Assembly: GCA_032117095.1 (NCBI GenBank)
Contig: JAULZZ010000112.1
Span: forward strand, 1-10,370
Direction of reading: 5' to 3'
Length of the DNA: 10,370 bases
Source of the DNA: REEB470 sp032117095
Lineage (GTDB): Bacteria; Bacillota; Bacilli; Paenibacillales; YIM-B00363
In this document: piece after piece, positions 1-6,910 of the stretch
Layout of the letters: each line of letters starts with the position of its first letter
How positions within the stretch are numbered: the stretch's first letter is position 1
Translations under genes and position numbers: made by a program
Notes under the pieces: generated by a model
The model's input: the letters and a program-made list of their open reading frames with translations, nothing else
Database searches by the model: none
Told to the model about the DNA's origin: nothing

Positions 1-146
1 TATTTTAAAAACCATGCCAGATGAAAAATAGTGGTCTCGTACGAATCGTAGCACACCGTAAGGCTGTACCCTCCAAATTCGCAGATGGCGTTTGTCTATA
101 CTGTCTCATGTTCATCGTCTGATACATAGAAGCAGGCAGGGTTCTA

Positions 147-155
147 TGGTATACT
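147..155 (+). promoter_or_regulatory. Possible extended -10 promoter element
   Basis: The sequence TGGTATACT fits an extended -10 element (TGN followed by TATACT, 5 of 6 matches to TATAAT). It lies 15 bp upstream of the first remnant ORF and about 350 bp upstream of the first intact ATPase gene. The hexamer 17 bp further upstream (TAGAAG) does not resemble a -35 box, so this would have to work as an extended -10 promoter. It is the best promoter-like string ahead of the array, but the match could be chance. I saw no gene in positions 1-146. Confidence 0.25.
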
Positions 156-169
156 AAAAAGATATTAAA

Positions 170-442
170 ATGAAGATGGAGATGTTTGGCTCCTGTGTAA
201 TGACGACTGAACGTGCGCATAATACGAATCACGATTTCAATCCATATCCCCACGGAATTGTGTTTGCATGCAAACGCATCGAGCAGAAAGAACAGCTGAC
301 CAAAGGCGTGGCGCAAGCGTCGGGTCAAATAAAGGAGAAGCAGCATGACACCGTCGTCAAGCAACGAAATGCACCCCACATCGTACACATTGGCATTTCC
401 TTTGCAGGGAAACACACAAGGGCAGGGATGGCGTATGTGTAG
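170..442 (+). pseudogene. C-terminal remnant of AAA-ATPase/PD-(D/E)XK nuclease paralog (remnant A)
   Basis: This 90-codon ORF is a fragment of the family represented by the intact genes at 505, 2796 and 4534. From about residue 28 it aligns with their last 70 residues: HGIVFACKRIEQKEQLTKG against RGFVFEFKEVEKETQLEKG, then a shared PHIVH.GI.F.GK block near the end. The ATPase domain is absent. The nuclease ExK motif, EFK in the intact genes, reads ACK here, so the catalytic glutamate is lost. The first 25 or so residues have no counterpart in the family. No clear ribosome binding site precedes the ATG, and an in-frame stop lies at 155-157. After residue 48 the sequence (GQIKEKQHDTVVK) resembles remnant B more than the intact copies, so the two remnants share a separate ancestor. 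It is probably not functional. A short expressed protein cannot be excluded. Confidence 0.75.
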
Positions 443-504
443 GAACGGGGATGCGTGAAAGTGAGATTGCCAAACGACGTAAAACACCATAAGGAGGAAA
501 GCCG

Positions 505-2214
505 ATGAAAGAGATCTTCATTGGGGTGAGCGATTTCCAGAAGTTCCAACAAAACGACAGTTACTACGTGGACAAAAGTTTGTTTATTCGGGAAATGATC
601 GATTTGCGCAGTGAGGTGTTGCTCATCCCCCGACCAAGACGGTTTGGCAAAACGCTCAACCTCTCCATGTTGCGGTACTATTTTGAACGCAGTGAGGCGT
701 CACGCCAAGGGTTGTTCACCGACCTGGCGATTTGGCAACAGGGGGAGAAATATACGAAGTTGCAAGGGACGATGCCTGTCATCTTCGTCTCATTCAAGGA
801 TGCCAAAGGAGCGACGTGGGACGACGTGTACCAGAAAATGAAAGACGTTATTGTCCATGAATACGATCGGCACCGGGATGTGATCCAACCGGTGTTGAAT
901 GAAATGGAAAAAATAAAGTTTCAAGGCATATGGATGCAAACAGGAACGAAACATCATTACGAGAACAGCTTGTTGTATTTGTCCCAATGGTTAGAACGCG
1001 CCTACGGCACACAGCGGGTACTGCTCCTCATCGACGAATACGACACGCCGATCCATCAGGCGTATGCACACGGCTATTACAACGAATGTATCGGTTTCAT
1101 GCGTGGGCTGCTGGGCAGCGCACTCAAAGACAACAAAAGTTTGGAACGGGCCGTATTGACGGGCATTTTGCGGGTGGCAAAAGAAAGCATCTTCTCGGGG
1201 CTCAACAACGTGCGTGTGTGCTCGATCTTGTCTCCTGCGTTTGAGCGTTCATTCGGGCTGTTGGATAAGGAAGTAGCGACGGCACTGCGGGACTTTGGGC
1301 GTGTAGACGAGATGGACGAATTTCGGCGGTGGTACAACGGGTATGTGTTTGGACGGGAGACGGTGTACAATCCGTGGTCAATTTTTCATGCGTTGGCAGA
1401 ACCGTACACCCCATTGCAACCGTACTGGGTGCATACAGGAGATACGGCGTTGATCGAACAAGCGATGGATGCGTCACGGCACGACATGATGAAGGACTTA
1501 ACCCTACTGATGCAGGGCGAAGGAATCCGCAAAGACATCAATGAGCACATTTCGTTCGGCGACTTGGACAACAACCATGTGGCATCGCTATGGAGTTTTC
1601 TCGTGTTCAGCGGGTATTTGAAGGTGGGAGAAGTCGCACATGACAGTGGGCTGACGAAAAAAGCGACCTTGTACATGCCGAACAAAGAAGTGTCGTATGT
1701 GTTCGAGCACATCGTGCGGAGATGGGTCGTACGCCCGACACAAACCGCGACGCAAGATCCGATGTTGCAAGGGTTGCTCACAGGGGACAATGACGCCTTC
1801 GCCGAGGGGTTTGAGACGTACGTCGCCGAGACGTTCAGTTATTTTGACGTGCACACGGGAGGTGCCAAAAAAGACGGACGCAATGAAAACTTGTACCACA
1901 TGTTCGTATTAGGGATGATGATTCAGTTGCGCGATACGCATGAAGTCATCTCCAACCGCGAAAGTGGGAAGGGGCGGTACGACATGGCGCTCATCCCACG
2001 AAATGTGCACACGCATCCCCGCGGATTCGTCTTTGAGTTCAAGGAAGTGGAGAAGGAAACACAGCTGGAAAAAGGCGTGGCGCAAGCGTTACGACAAATG
2101 TCGAATAAGACGTACGATAGGGAGTTGACGAGACGGAAAGTGCCACACATCGTGCATGTAGGCATCGCCTTTTTTGGGAAACAGACGGCTGTGGGCATAG
2201 AAAACAGGACATAA
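505..2214 (+). CDS. AAA-ATPase-like protein with C-terminal PD-(D/E)XK nuclease domain (copy 1)
   Basis: The 569-residue protein has the layout of the predicted AAA-ATPase family (PF09820) followed by a PD-(D/E)XK nuclease-like domain (PF08011). Visible motifs are YYVDKSLFI at 20-28, a Walker A-like PRPRRFGKT at 42-50, Walker B LLLIDEYD at 173-180, a conserved LTGILRVAKESIFSGLNN at 218-235, and nuclease residues D493, E511 and K513 (EFK), with Q531/Y537 nearby. No signal peptide or membrane segment is seen, so it should be cytoplasmic. The family is often present in many copies per genome and its biological role is not established; ATP-dependent action on nucleic acid is inferred from the domains. 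The ATG start follows AAGGAGG at 491-497 with 7 bp spacing. A one-base insertion of T near the end (2212) creates a TAA stop, so the protein lacks the last four residues (KDGE) of copies 2 and 3. Residues 109-153 differ strongly from both other copies. The 5' flank matches that of copy 2 and the 3' flank that of copy 3. Confidence 0.93.
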   Translation: MKEIFIGVSDFQKFQQNDSYYVDKSLFIREMIDLRSEVLLIPRPRRFGKTLNLSMLRYYFERSEASRQGLFTDLAIWQQGEKYTKLQGTMPVIFVSFKDAKGATWDDVYQKMKDVIVHEYDRHRDVIQPVLNEMEKIKFQGIWMQTGTKHHYENSLLYLSQWLERAYGTQRVLLLIDEYDTPIHQAYAHGYYNECIGFMRGLLGSALKDNKSLERAVLTGILRVAKESIFSGLNNVRVCSILSPAFERSFGLLDKEVATALRDFGRVDEMDEFRRWYNGYVFGRETVYNPWSIFHALAEPYTPLQPYWVHTGDTALIEQAMDASRHDMMKDLTLLMQGEGIRKDINEHISFGDLDNNHVASLWSFLVFSGYLKVGEVAHDSGLTKKATLYMPNKEVSYVFEHIVRRWVVRPTQTATQDPMLQGLLTGDNDAFAEGFETYVAETFSYFDVHTGGAKKDGRNENLYHMFVLGMMIQLRDTHEVISNRESGKGRYDMALIPRNVHTHPRGFVFEFKEVEKETQLEKGVAQALRQMSNKTYDRELTRRKVPHIVHVGIAFFGKQTAVGIENRT

Positions 2215-2224
2215 AGACGGGGAG

Positions 2225-2357
2225 TGATCCGAAACACGATTTCAAACCATACGCCCCAGCGGAAAGGATCCGTCTTACTGCCTCGGGCATACTGTCTTTT
2301 TCTTTCCTGCAAAAATCCATCCGTCTGTGTAACTGTTTTCAATCGGAGATGGATGAA
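2225..2357 (+). repeat. Intergenic repeat, copy 1 (possible structured leader RNA)
   Basis: This stretch begins at the stop codon position used by the paralogs and resembles 6259-6389 and 6790-6907. Shared blocks are CGATTTCAAACCATA, GGAAAGG, TCTTACTGCCTC, a T-rich/A-rich pair able to form an imperfect hairpin (about 2291-2318), then TCTGTGTA and TGTTTTCAA, and finally a purine-rich GGAG. The end, GGAGATGGATGAA (2345-2357), is identical over 13 bases to the start of the third ATPase gene (4530-4542). The repeat may therefore once have led into a related gene whose body is now mostly deleted; remnant B starts shortly after. The hairpin arms are more decayed than in copy 2. I could not match the element to a known riboswitch or insertion sequence. 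Confidence 0.7.
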
Positions 2358-2414
2358 TTAGTGAGAAACCGGTTTTTCTGAAGACGTCAAGATTTTTTTA
2401 GATTTTCTTTTATT

Positions 2415-2735
2415 TTGAACATTTTCAGGGAAGCTCTTAACCTGTTGACATTGGATACGCACGAGGTCATCTCCAACCGCAAAAGTGGGCAGGGGGGGAT
2501 AAGAGACACGGCGCTCATTCTACAAAACATGCACACGCATCCCCTTGGATTCGTCTTCGAGTTCAAGGAAGTGGCGCAGGAAGCACAGCTGGTCAAAGGC
2601 GTGGTGCAAGCGTTTGGTCAAATAAAGGAGAAGCAGCATGACACCGTCGTCAAGCACCGAAACGTGCGCCACATCGTACACATGGGCATTGCCTTTGATG
2701 GGGAGCATGCGAGGGTAGGGGTGGCGTATATGTAG
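2415..2735 (+). pseudogene. C-terminal remnant of AAA-ATPase/nuclease paralog with nuclease motif kept (remnant B)
   Basis: This 106-codon ORF opens with TTG and has no ribosome binding site. From about residue 13 (TLDTHEVISNR) it aligns with the C-terminal 90 residues of the intact copies and covers the PD-(D/E)XK domain. The acidic residue is kept (RDTALIL against YDMALIP), as is the FVFEFKEV motif with the ExK pair. The ATPase domain is missing. A small length change near GQGGIRD shows local indels. Its last third (GQIKEKQHDTVVKHR) matches remnant A rather than the intact genes. The 60 bp between its stop and the GTG of the next gene match the same interval ahead of copy 1, so remnant plus gene was duplicated as a block. 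It may be the 3' end of a paralog whose start survives at 2349. It is probably a pseudogene, but its catalytic residues are not disrupted. Confidence 0.75.
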
Positions 2736-2795
2736 AAGAGGGAATGCGGGAAAGCGATTGCCGAACGACGGAAAACACCATAAGGAGGAAAGCTG

Positions 2796-4520
2796 GTGAA
2801 AGAGATCTTCATTGGGGTGAGCGATTTCCAGAAGTTCCAACAAAACGACAGTTATTACGTGGACAAAAGTTTGTTTATTCGGGAAATGATCGATTTGCGT
2901 AGCGAGGTGTTGCTCATCCCCCGACCAAGACGGTTTGGCAAAACGCTCAACCTCTCCATGTTGCAGTATTATTTTGAGCGCAGTGAAGAGAACCGCCAAG
3001 GGCTGTTCACGGATCTGGAGATTTGGCAACAAGGAGAGAAATATACGCAGTTGCAAGGCACGATGCCCGTCATCTTCGTCTCATTCAAGGATGCCAAAGG
3101 AGCGACGTGGGACGACGTGTACAAAGAAGTCACGGCTCAAATTTCACGAGAATACATCCGGCATGAACCTTTTCTCGCATCGATGACGTTTCATCGCAAG
3201 GAGAAGCAGGAATATGAAGCGATTTCCAATCAAGAAGCAACCGTTTCACAAATGAAAAACAGCCTGTTGTATTTGTCCCAATGGCTACAACGCGCCTACG
3301 GAAAACAACGGGTGCTGCTGCTCATCGACGAATACGACACGCCGATTCATCAGGCGTATGCACACGGCTATTACAACGAATGTATTGGTTTCATGCGGGG
3401 GCTGCTGGGTAGTGCGCTCAAAGATAACAAAAGTTTGGAACGCGCCGTATTGACGGGCATTTTGCGTGTGGCAAAAGAGAGCATCTTCTCAGGACTCAAC
3501 AACGTGCGCGTGTGCTCGATCTTGTCTCCTGCGTTTGAGCGGTCATTTGGGCTGTTGGATAAGGAAGTCGAGGCGACACTGCGGGACTTTGGGCGTGTAG
3601 ACGAGATGGACGAATTTCGGCGGTGGTACAATGGGTATGTGTTTGGACGGGAGACGGTGTACAATCCGTGGTCAATTTTTCATGCGTTGGCAGAACCGTA
3701 CACACCGTTGCAACCGTACTGGGTGCATACGGGAGATACGGCGTTGATCGAACAAGCGATGGATGCGTCACGGCACGACATGATGAAGGACTTACCCCTA
3801 CTGATGCAGGGCGAAGGGATTCGCAAAGACATCAATGAGCACATTTCGTTCGGCGACTTGGACAACAACCATGCGGCATCGCTATGGAGTTTTCTCGTAT
3901 TCAGCGGGTATTTGAAAGTGGGAGAAGTGGCACATGACAGTGGGCTGACGAAAAAAGCGACCTTGTACATGCCGAACAAAGAAGTGTCGTATGTGTTCGA
4001 GCACATCGTACGGAGATGGGTCGTGCGCCCGACACAAACCGAGACGCACGATCCGATGTTGCAAGGGTTGCTCACAGGGGACAATGACGCCTTCGCCGAG
4101 GGGTTTGAGACGTACGTCGCCGAGACGTTCAGTTATTTTGACGTGCACACGGGAGGTGCCAAAAAAGACGGACACAACGAAAACTTGTACCACATGTTCG
4201 TGTTGGGCATGATGATACAGTTGCGGGAGACGCATGAGGTCATCTCCAATCGCGAAAGTGGGAAGGGGCGGTACGACATGGCGCTCATCCCGCGAAACGT
4301 GCACACGCATCCCCGTGGATTCGTCTTCGAGTTCAAGGAAGTGGCGCAGGAAACGCAGCTGGAAAAAGGTGTGGCGCAAGCGTTACGACAAATATCGAAC
4401 AAGGCGTACGATAGGGAGTTGACGAGACGAAAAGTGCCGCACATCGTGCATGTAGGCATCGCCTTTGTCGGGAAACAGACGGCTGTCGGCATAGAAAACA
4501 GGATAAAAGACGGGGAATGA
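2796..4520 (+). CDS. AAA-ATPase-like protein with C-terminal PD-(D/E)XK nuclease domain (copy 2)
   Basis: The 574-residue paralog of copy 1 has nearly the same first 108 residues and the same motifs: PRPRRFGKT at 42-50 (Walker A-like), LLLIDEYD at 174-181 (Walker B), LTGILRVAKESIFSGLNN, and nuclease D494, E512, K514. Residues 110-154 are unrelated in sequence to copy 1 and copy 3, although similarity resumes at once on both sides (YLSQWL.RAYG). The GTG start lies where copy 1 has ATG and follows AAGGAGG at 2782-2788 with 7 bp spacing; no in-frame ATG upstream fits better. It ends in IKDGE, without the frame change seen in copy 1. The next gene starts 13 bp after its TGA, with a GGAGG that begins directly after the stop, so the two are probably co-transcribed and translationally coupled. 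The role of the family is unknown; an ATP-driven nuclease activity in the cytoplasm is inferred. Confidence 0.93.
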   Translation: MKEIFIGVSDFQKFQQNDSYYVDKSLFIREMIDLRSEVLLIPRPRRFGKTLNLSMLQYYFERSEENRQGLFTDLEIWQQGEKYTQLQGTMPVIFVSFKDAKGATWDDVYKEVTAQISREYIRHEPFLASMTFHRKEKQEYEAISNQEATVSQMKNSLLYLSQWLQRAYGKQRVLLLIDEYDTPIHQAYAHGYYNECIGFMRGLLGSALKDNKSLERAVLTGILRVAKESIFSGLNNVRVCSILSPAFERSFGLLDKEVEATLRDFGRVDEMDEFRRWYNGYVFGRETVYNPWSIFHALAEPYTPLQPYWVHTGDTALIEQAMDASRHDMMKDLPLLMQGEGIRKDINEHISFGDLDNNHAASLWSFLVFSGYLKVGEVAHDSGLTKKATLYMPNKEVSYVFEHIVRRWVVRPTQTETHDPMLQGLLTGDNDAFAEGFETYVAETFSYFDVHTGGAKKDGHNENLYHMFVLGMMIQLRETHEVISNRESGKGRYDMALIPRNVHTHPRGFVFEFKEVAQETQLEKGVAQALRQISNKAYDRELTRRKVPHIVHVGIAFVGKQTAVGIENRIKDGE

Positions 4521-4533
4521 GGAGGGTGTGGAG

Positions 4534-6261
4534 ATGGATGAACGGTTAATTCCGCTGGGAGAGAGTGACTTTGAAACGGTGCGTCGTGATCAATTTTACT
4601 ACGTAGACAAAAGTATGTTTATACGGGAAGTATTGAAGGAAAGTGGCAAGGTACTCTTGATCCCGCGCCCAAGACGGTTTGGCAAAACGCTCAACATCTC
4701 CATGTTGCAGTATTATTTTGAGCGTAGCGAAGAGAACCGCCAAGGATTGTTCACGGATCTGGCGATCTGGCAACAAGATGAGCAAATTCGGCAGTTGCAA
4801 GGCACGATGCCCGTCATTTTCGTCTCGTTCAAGGATGCCAAAGGAGCGACGTGGGAGAAAACGTATCACCGCATCAAAAATGTACTCATGGATGAATATA
4901 TGCGACATGCCCCTATACTCGAGGGGAAACTCAAACGCCTCGAACAAAAAAGATTTGATGCCATTTGTGAGGGTACTGCGACGGAAGAAGAATTCGGGGA
5001 CAGCCTAAAAAATTTATCTCAATGGCTAGAAAGTGCATACGACAATAAACGTGTGCTCCTGCTCATCGACGAATACGACACGCCGATCCATCAGGCGTAT
5101 GCTCAAGGCTATTACAACGCATGCATCGACTTTATGCGCGGGTTGCTGAGCAGTGCGCTCAAAGACAACAAAAGCTTGGAACGCGCCGTGTTGACGGGCA
5201 TTTTGCGGGTGGCAAAAGAGAGCATCTTCTCAGGACTCAACAACGTGCGCGTGTGCTCGATTTTGTCCACAGCGTTTGAGCGTTCATTCGGGCTGTTGGA
5301 TAAGGAAGTAGTGACGGCACTGCGGGACTTTGGGCGTGTAGACGAGATGGACGAATTTCGGCGGTGGTACAACGGGTATGTGTTTGGCGATGAGACGGTG
5401 TACAATCCGTGGTCGATCTTTCATGCGTTGGCAGAACCGCGTAGAGCATTGCAACCGTACTGGGTGCATACGGGAGATACGGCGTTGATCGAACAAGCGA
5501 TGGATGCGTCACGGCATGACATGATGAAGGACTTACCCCTACTGATGCAGGGCGAAGGGATCGTCAAAGACATCAATGAGCACATTTCGTTCGGCGACTT
5601 GGACAACAATCACGTGGCATCGCTATGGAGTTTTCTTGTATTCAGCGGGTATTTGAAAGTGGGAGAAGTGGCGCATGACAGTGGGTTGACCAAAAAAGCG
5701 ACATTGTACATGCCGAACAAAGAAGTGTCGTATGTGTTCGAGCACATCGTACGGAGATGGGTCGTACGCCCGACACAAACAGAGACGCAAGATCCGATGT
5801 TGCAAGGGTTGCTCACAGGGGACAACGACGCCTTCGCTACGGGGTTTGAGACGTACGTCGCCGAGACGTTCAGTTATTTTGACGTGCACACGGGAGGGGC
5901 AAAAAAAGACGGACATAATGAAAACTTGTACCACATGTTCGTTTTAGGCATGATGATACAGTTGCGGGAGACGCATGAAGTCATCTCCAACCGCGAAAGT
6001 GGGAAGGGACGGTACGACATGGCACTCATCCCACGAAACGTGCAGACGCATCCTCGTGGATTCGTGTTTGAGTTCAAGGAAGTGGAGAAGGAAGCACAGC
6101 TGACCAAAGGCGTGGCGCAAGCGTTGCGGCAAATTACGAGCAAGACGTACGATAGGGAGTTGACGAGACGGAAAGTGCCACACATTGTGCATGTAGGCAT
6201 CGCCTTTGTTGGGAAACAGACGGCTGTCGGGATAGAGAACAGGACAAAAGATGGAGAATGA
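4534..6261 (+). CDS. AAA-ATPase-like protein with C-terminal PD-(D/E)XK nuclease domain (copy 3)
   Basis: This is the third intact paralog, 575 residues from the ATG at 4534. An in-frame GTG at 4528 is also possible, but it sits only 1-2 bp from the GGAGGG (4521-4526), whereas the ATG is about 8 bp from the core, so the ATG is preferred. Motifs are PRPRRFGKT at 44-52 (Walker A-like), LLLIDEYD at 175-182, and nuclease D495, E513, K515. The N-terminal 38 residues (MDERLIPLGESDFETV...) differ clearly from copies 1 and 2, and so do residues 108-158. The remainder is close to identical. The product therefore looks like a common ATPase-nuclease frame with its own N-terminal and central segments. 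It is the second gene of a tight pair with copy 2. No plus-strand terminator with a T tract follows; repeat copy 2 does. Its function is not established beyond the domain assignment. Confidence 0.93.
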   Translation: MDERLIPLGESDFETVRRDQFYYVDKSMFIREVLKESGKVLLIPRPRRFGKTLNISMLQYYFERSEENRQGLFTDLAIWQQDEQIRQLQGTMPVIFVSFKDAKGATWEKTYHRIKNVLMDEYMRHAPILEGKLKRLEQKRFDAICEGTATEEEFGDSLKNLSQWLESAYDNKRVLLLIDEYDTPIHQAYAQGYYNACIDFMRGLLSSALKDNKSLERAVLTGILRVAKESIFSGLNNVRVCSILSTAFERSFGLLDKEVVTALRDFGRVDEMDEFRRWYNGYVFGDETVYNPWSIFHALAEPRRALQPYWVHTGDTALIEQAMDASRHDMMKDLPLLMQGEGIVKDINEHISFGDLDNNHVASLWSFLVFSGYLKVGEVAHDSGLTKKATLYMPNKEVSYVFEHIVRRWVVRPTQTETQDPMLQGLLTGDNDAFATGFETYVAETFSYFDVHTGGAKKDGHNENLYHMFVLGMMIQLRETHEVISNRESGKGRYDMALIPRNVQTHPRGFVFEFKEVEKEAQLTKGVAQALRQITSKTYDRELTRRKVPHIVHVGIAFVGKQTAVGIENRTKDGE

Positions 6262-6389
6262 TCCGAAACCCGATTTCAAACCATATGCCCCGCGGAAAGG
6301 CTCCGACTTACTGCCTCAGAAAAAATGCCTTTTGCTTTGCCGCAAAAGGCAACCTTCTGTGTAGCTGGTTTTAAGAGGTGATGCATATG
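6259..6389 (+). repeat. Intergenic repeat, copy 2 (hairpin plus Shine-Dalgarno end)
   Basis: It is homologous to 2225-2357 and 6790-6907. It starts at the TGA of ATPase copy 3. It contains AGGC/GCCT arms (6298-6316), a perfect 10-bp inverted repeat TGCCTTTTGC/GCAAAAGGCA with a 6-base loop (6326-6351), then TCTGTGTAGCTGGTTTT and GAGGTGAT (6375-6382). GAGGTGAT is an extended match to the Shine-Dalgarno consensus. An ATG follows at 6387 but opens only an 11-codon ORF (6387-6422). The layout resembles a structured 5' leader whose downstream gene has been lost. On the minus strand the main hairpin is followed by six T and may act as a terminator (separate entry). Confidence 0.75.
6320..6351 (-). 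terminator. Rho-independent terminator-like hairpin, minus strand
   Basis: Read on the minus strand, a perfect 10-bp stem (TGCCTTTTGC with GCAAAAGGCA, loop GGCAAA) is followed at once by TTTTTT (6325-6320). It lies about 50 bp beyond the stop of the small minus-strand membrane protein gene and could end its transcript. On the plus strand no T tract follows the stem, so it should not terminate the ATPase operon efficiently. The hairpin belongs to the dispersed repeat, so its terminator role here may be secondary. Confidence 0.55.
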
Positions 6390-6401
6390 AGACTCGATGC
6401 A

Positions 6402-6602
6402 CTAACAGCACCCTTCGTTTAGTGCTTTTAACATTCCTGCTATGAAATCTGGAACCCCCAAAATCACCGACGCACTGACCACACCGACACCAAACCACAA
6501 GCACCATTTTATGTTTTTCCACAGCCCTACACCTAAAAAAACAGCGCCGGTGAGAAGCACACCAAGATCCATGTAATACACGATATTTTCCACGATCGAC
6601 AT
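6402..6602 (-). CDS. Small two-helix membrane protein of unknown function
   Basis: The 66-residue protein runs from the ATG at 6602. An in-frame GTG at 6614 would add four residues (MGSG). Two hydrophobic stretches are clear: about residues 9-27 (YMDLGVLLTGAVFLGVGLW) and 34-57 (LWFGVGVVSASVILGVPDFIAG), separated by a short basic turn containing KNIK. The C-terminus is short and ends in two cysteines. Size and layout resemble small pilin-like or holin-like membrane proteins, including VirB2/TrbC-type proteins of conjugative elements, but I cannot support any of these assignments from sequence alone. A G-rich stretch (GGGGTGGG) precedes the ATG and may serve as a ribosome binding site; it is not a canonical one. 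A terminator-like hairpin follows the gene. It stands alone between the converging ATPase array and carotenoid genes and may be a leftover of a larger mobile element. Confidence 0.55.
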   Translation of the reverse strand: MSIVENIVYYMDLGVLLTGAVFLGVGLWKNIKWCLWFGVGVVSASVILGVPDFIAGMLKALNEGCC

Positions 6603-6789
6603 CCCCGAACCCACCCCACCATTTTTTATAAAATAGTAAATCTATTTCACTATGACACCAATTTTATCAAAAAAAAAAAGACAACCCTTTAAAAATGTTT
6701 CAAAATATATTTCACTCGTTTATTTTCCTTATCGTCTGTTCATCCTTCGTGCCCTGTACACCCACGCAAACACGCTACGTATGCGCATC
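6603..6789. other. AT-rich intergenic region
   Basis: No gene is supported here. The stretch is AT-rich, unlike its neighbours, and contains a run of eleven A at about 6669-6679. It may hold the promoter of the small minus-strand gene. The best candidate pair on that strand (TTGGTG, 17 bp, TACTAT) is weak and I do not call it. The next 120 bp towards the carotenoid genes are repeat copy 3. Confidence 0.4.
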
Positions 6790-6907
6790 ACGCGTTCAAC
6801 CCGTATCCCCCCCGCCGAGAGGCTAGGCTTACCGCCTCGGACAAAACGCCTTTTGGTTTCCCGCAAGAGTCAAGCCGTCTGTGCATCTGTTTTCGAGAGG
6901 TGATGCG
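6790..6907 (+). repeat. Intergenic repeat, copy 3, abutting the carotenoid gene
   Basis: It is a third, more diverged member of the repeat at 2225-2357 and 6259-6389. Matching blocks are CGCGTTCAACCCGTAT, GAGAGGCT.GGCTTACCGCCTCGG (stem GAGGC/GCCTC), ACGCCTTTTGGTTTCCCGCAAGAG (imperfect hairpin), CCGTCTGTGCATCTGTTTTC, and the terminal GAGAGGTGATGC with GAGGTGAT at 6897-6904. It ends 3 bp before the stop codon of the minus-strand desaturase gene (6911), in opposite orientation. No start codon follows the Shine-Dalgarno-like end, so any downstream gene is gone. Because the carotenoid gene has no better terminator, this copy may end its transcript, but the hairpin is imperfect on that strand too and only four T follow. 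Confidence 0.65.
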
Positions 6908-6910
6908 TCG

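Noticed and set aside
2445..2450. TTGACA as a -35 box
   Set aside because: No acceptable -10 hexamer lies 16-18 bp downstream, and it falls in the region aligned to the family's coding sequence.
2520..3056. Minus-strand open frame of 178 codons across remnant B and the start of ATPase copy 2
   Set aside because: It is the antisense shadow of conserved plus-strand coding sequence; similar shadows recur opposite the other copies because the genes are duplicates.
6326..6351. Plus-strand terminator for the ATPase operon
   Set aside because: The stem is perfect, but no T tract follows on the plus strand; the T run is on the minus-strand side only.
6387..6422. An 11-codon ORF after the strong Shine-Dalgarno sequence of repeat copy 2
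   Set aside because: It has an excellent ribosome binding site but no counterpart in the other repeat copies and overlaps the end of the small minus-strand gene; it is more likely what follows after loss of the original gene.
2225..6907. CRISPR array or insertion sequence made from the three repeats
   Set aside because: There are only three copies, of about 120 bp and kilobases apart or irregularly spaced, with no terminal inverted repeats, target duplications, transposase or cas genes seen.
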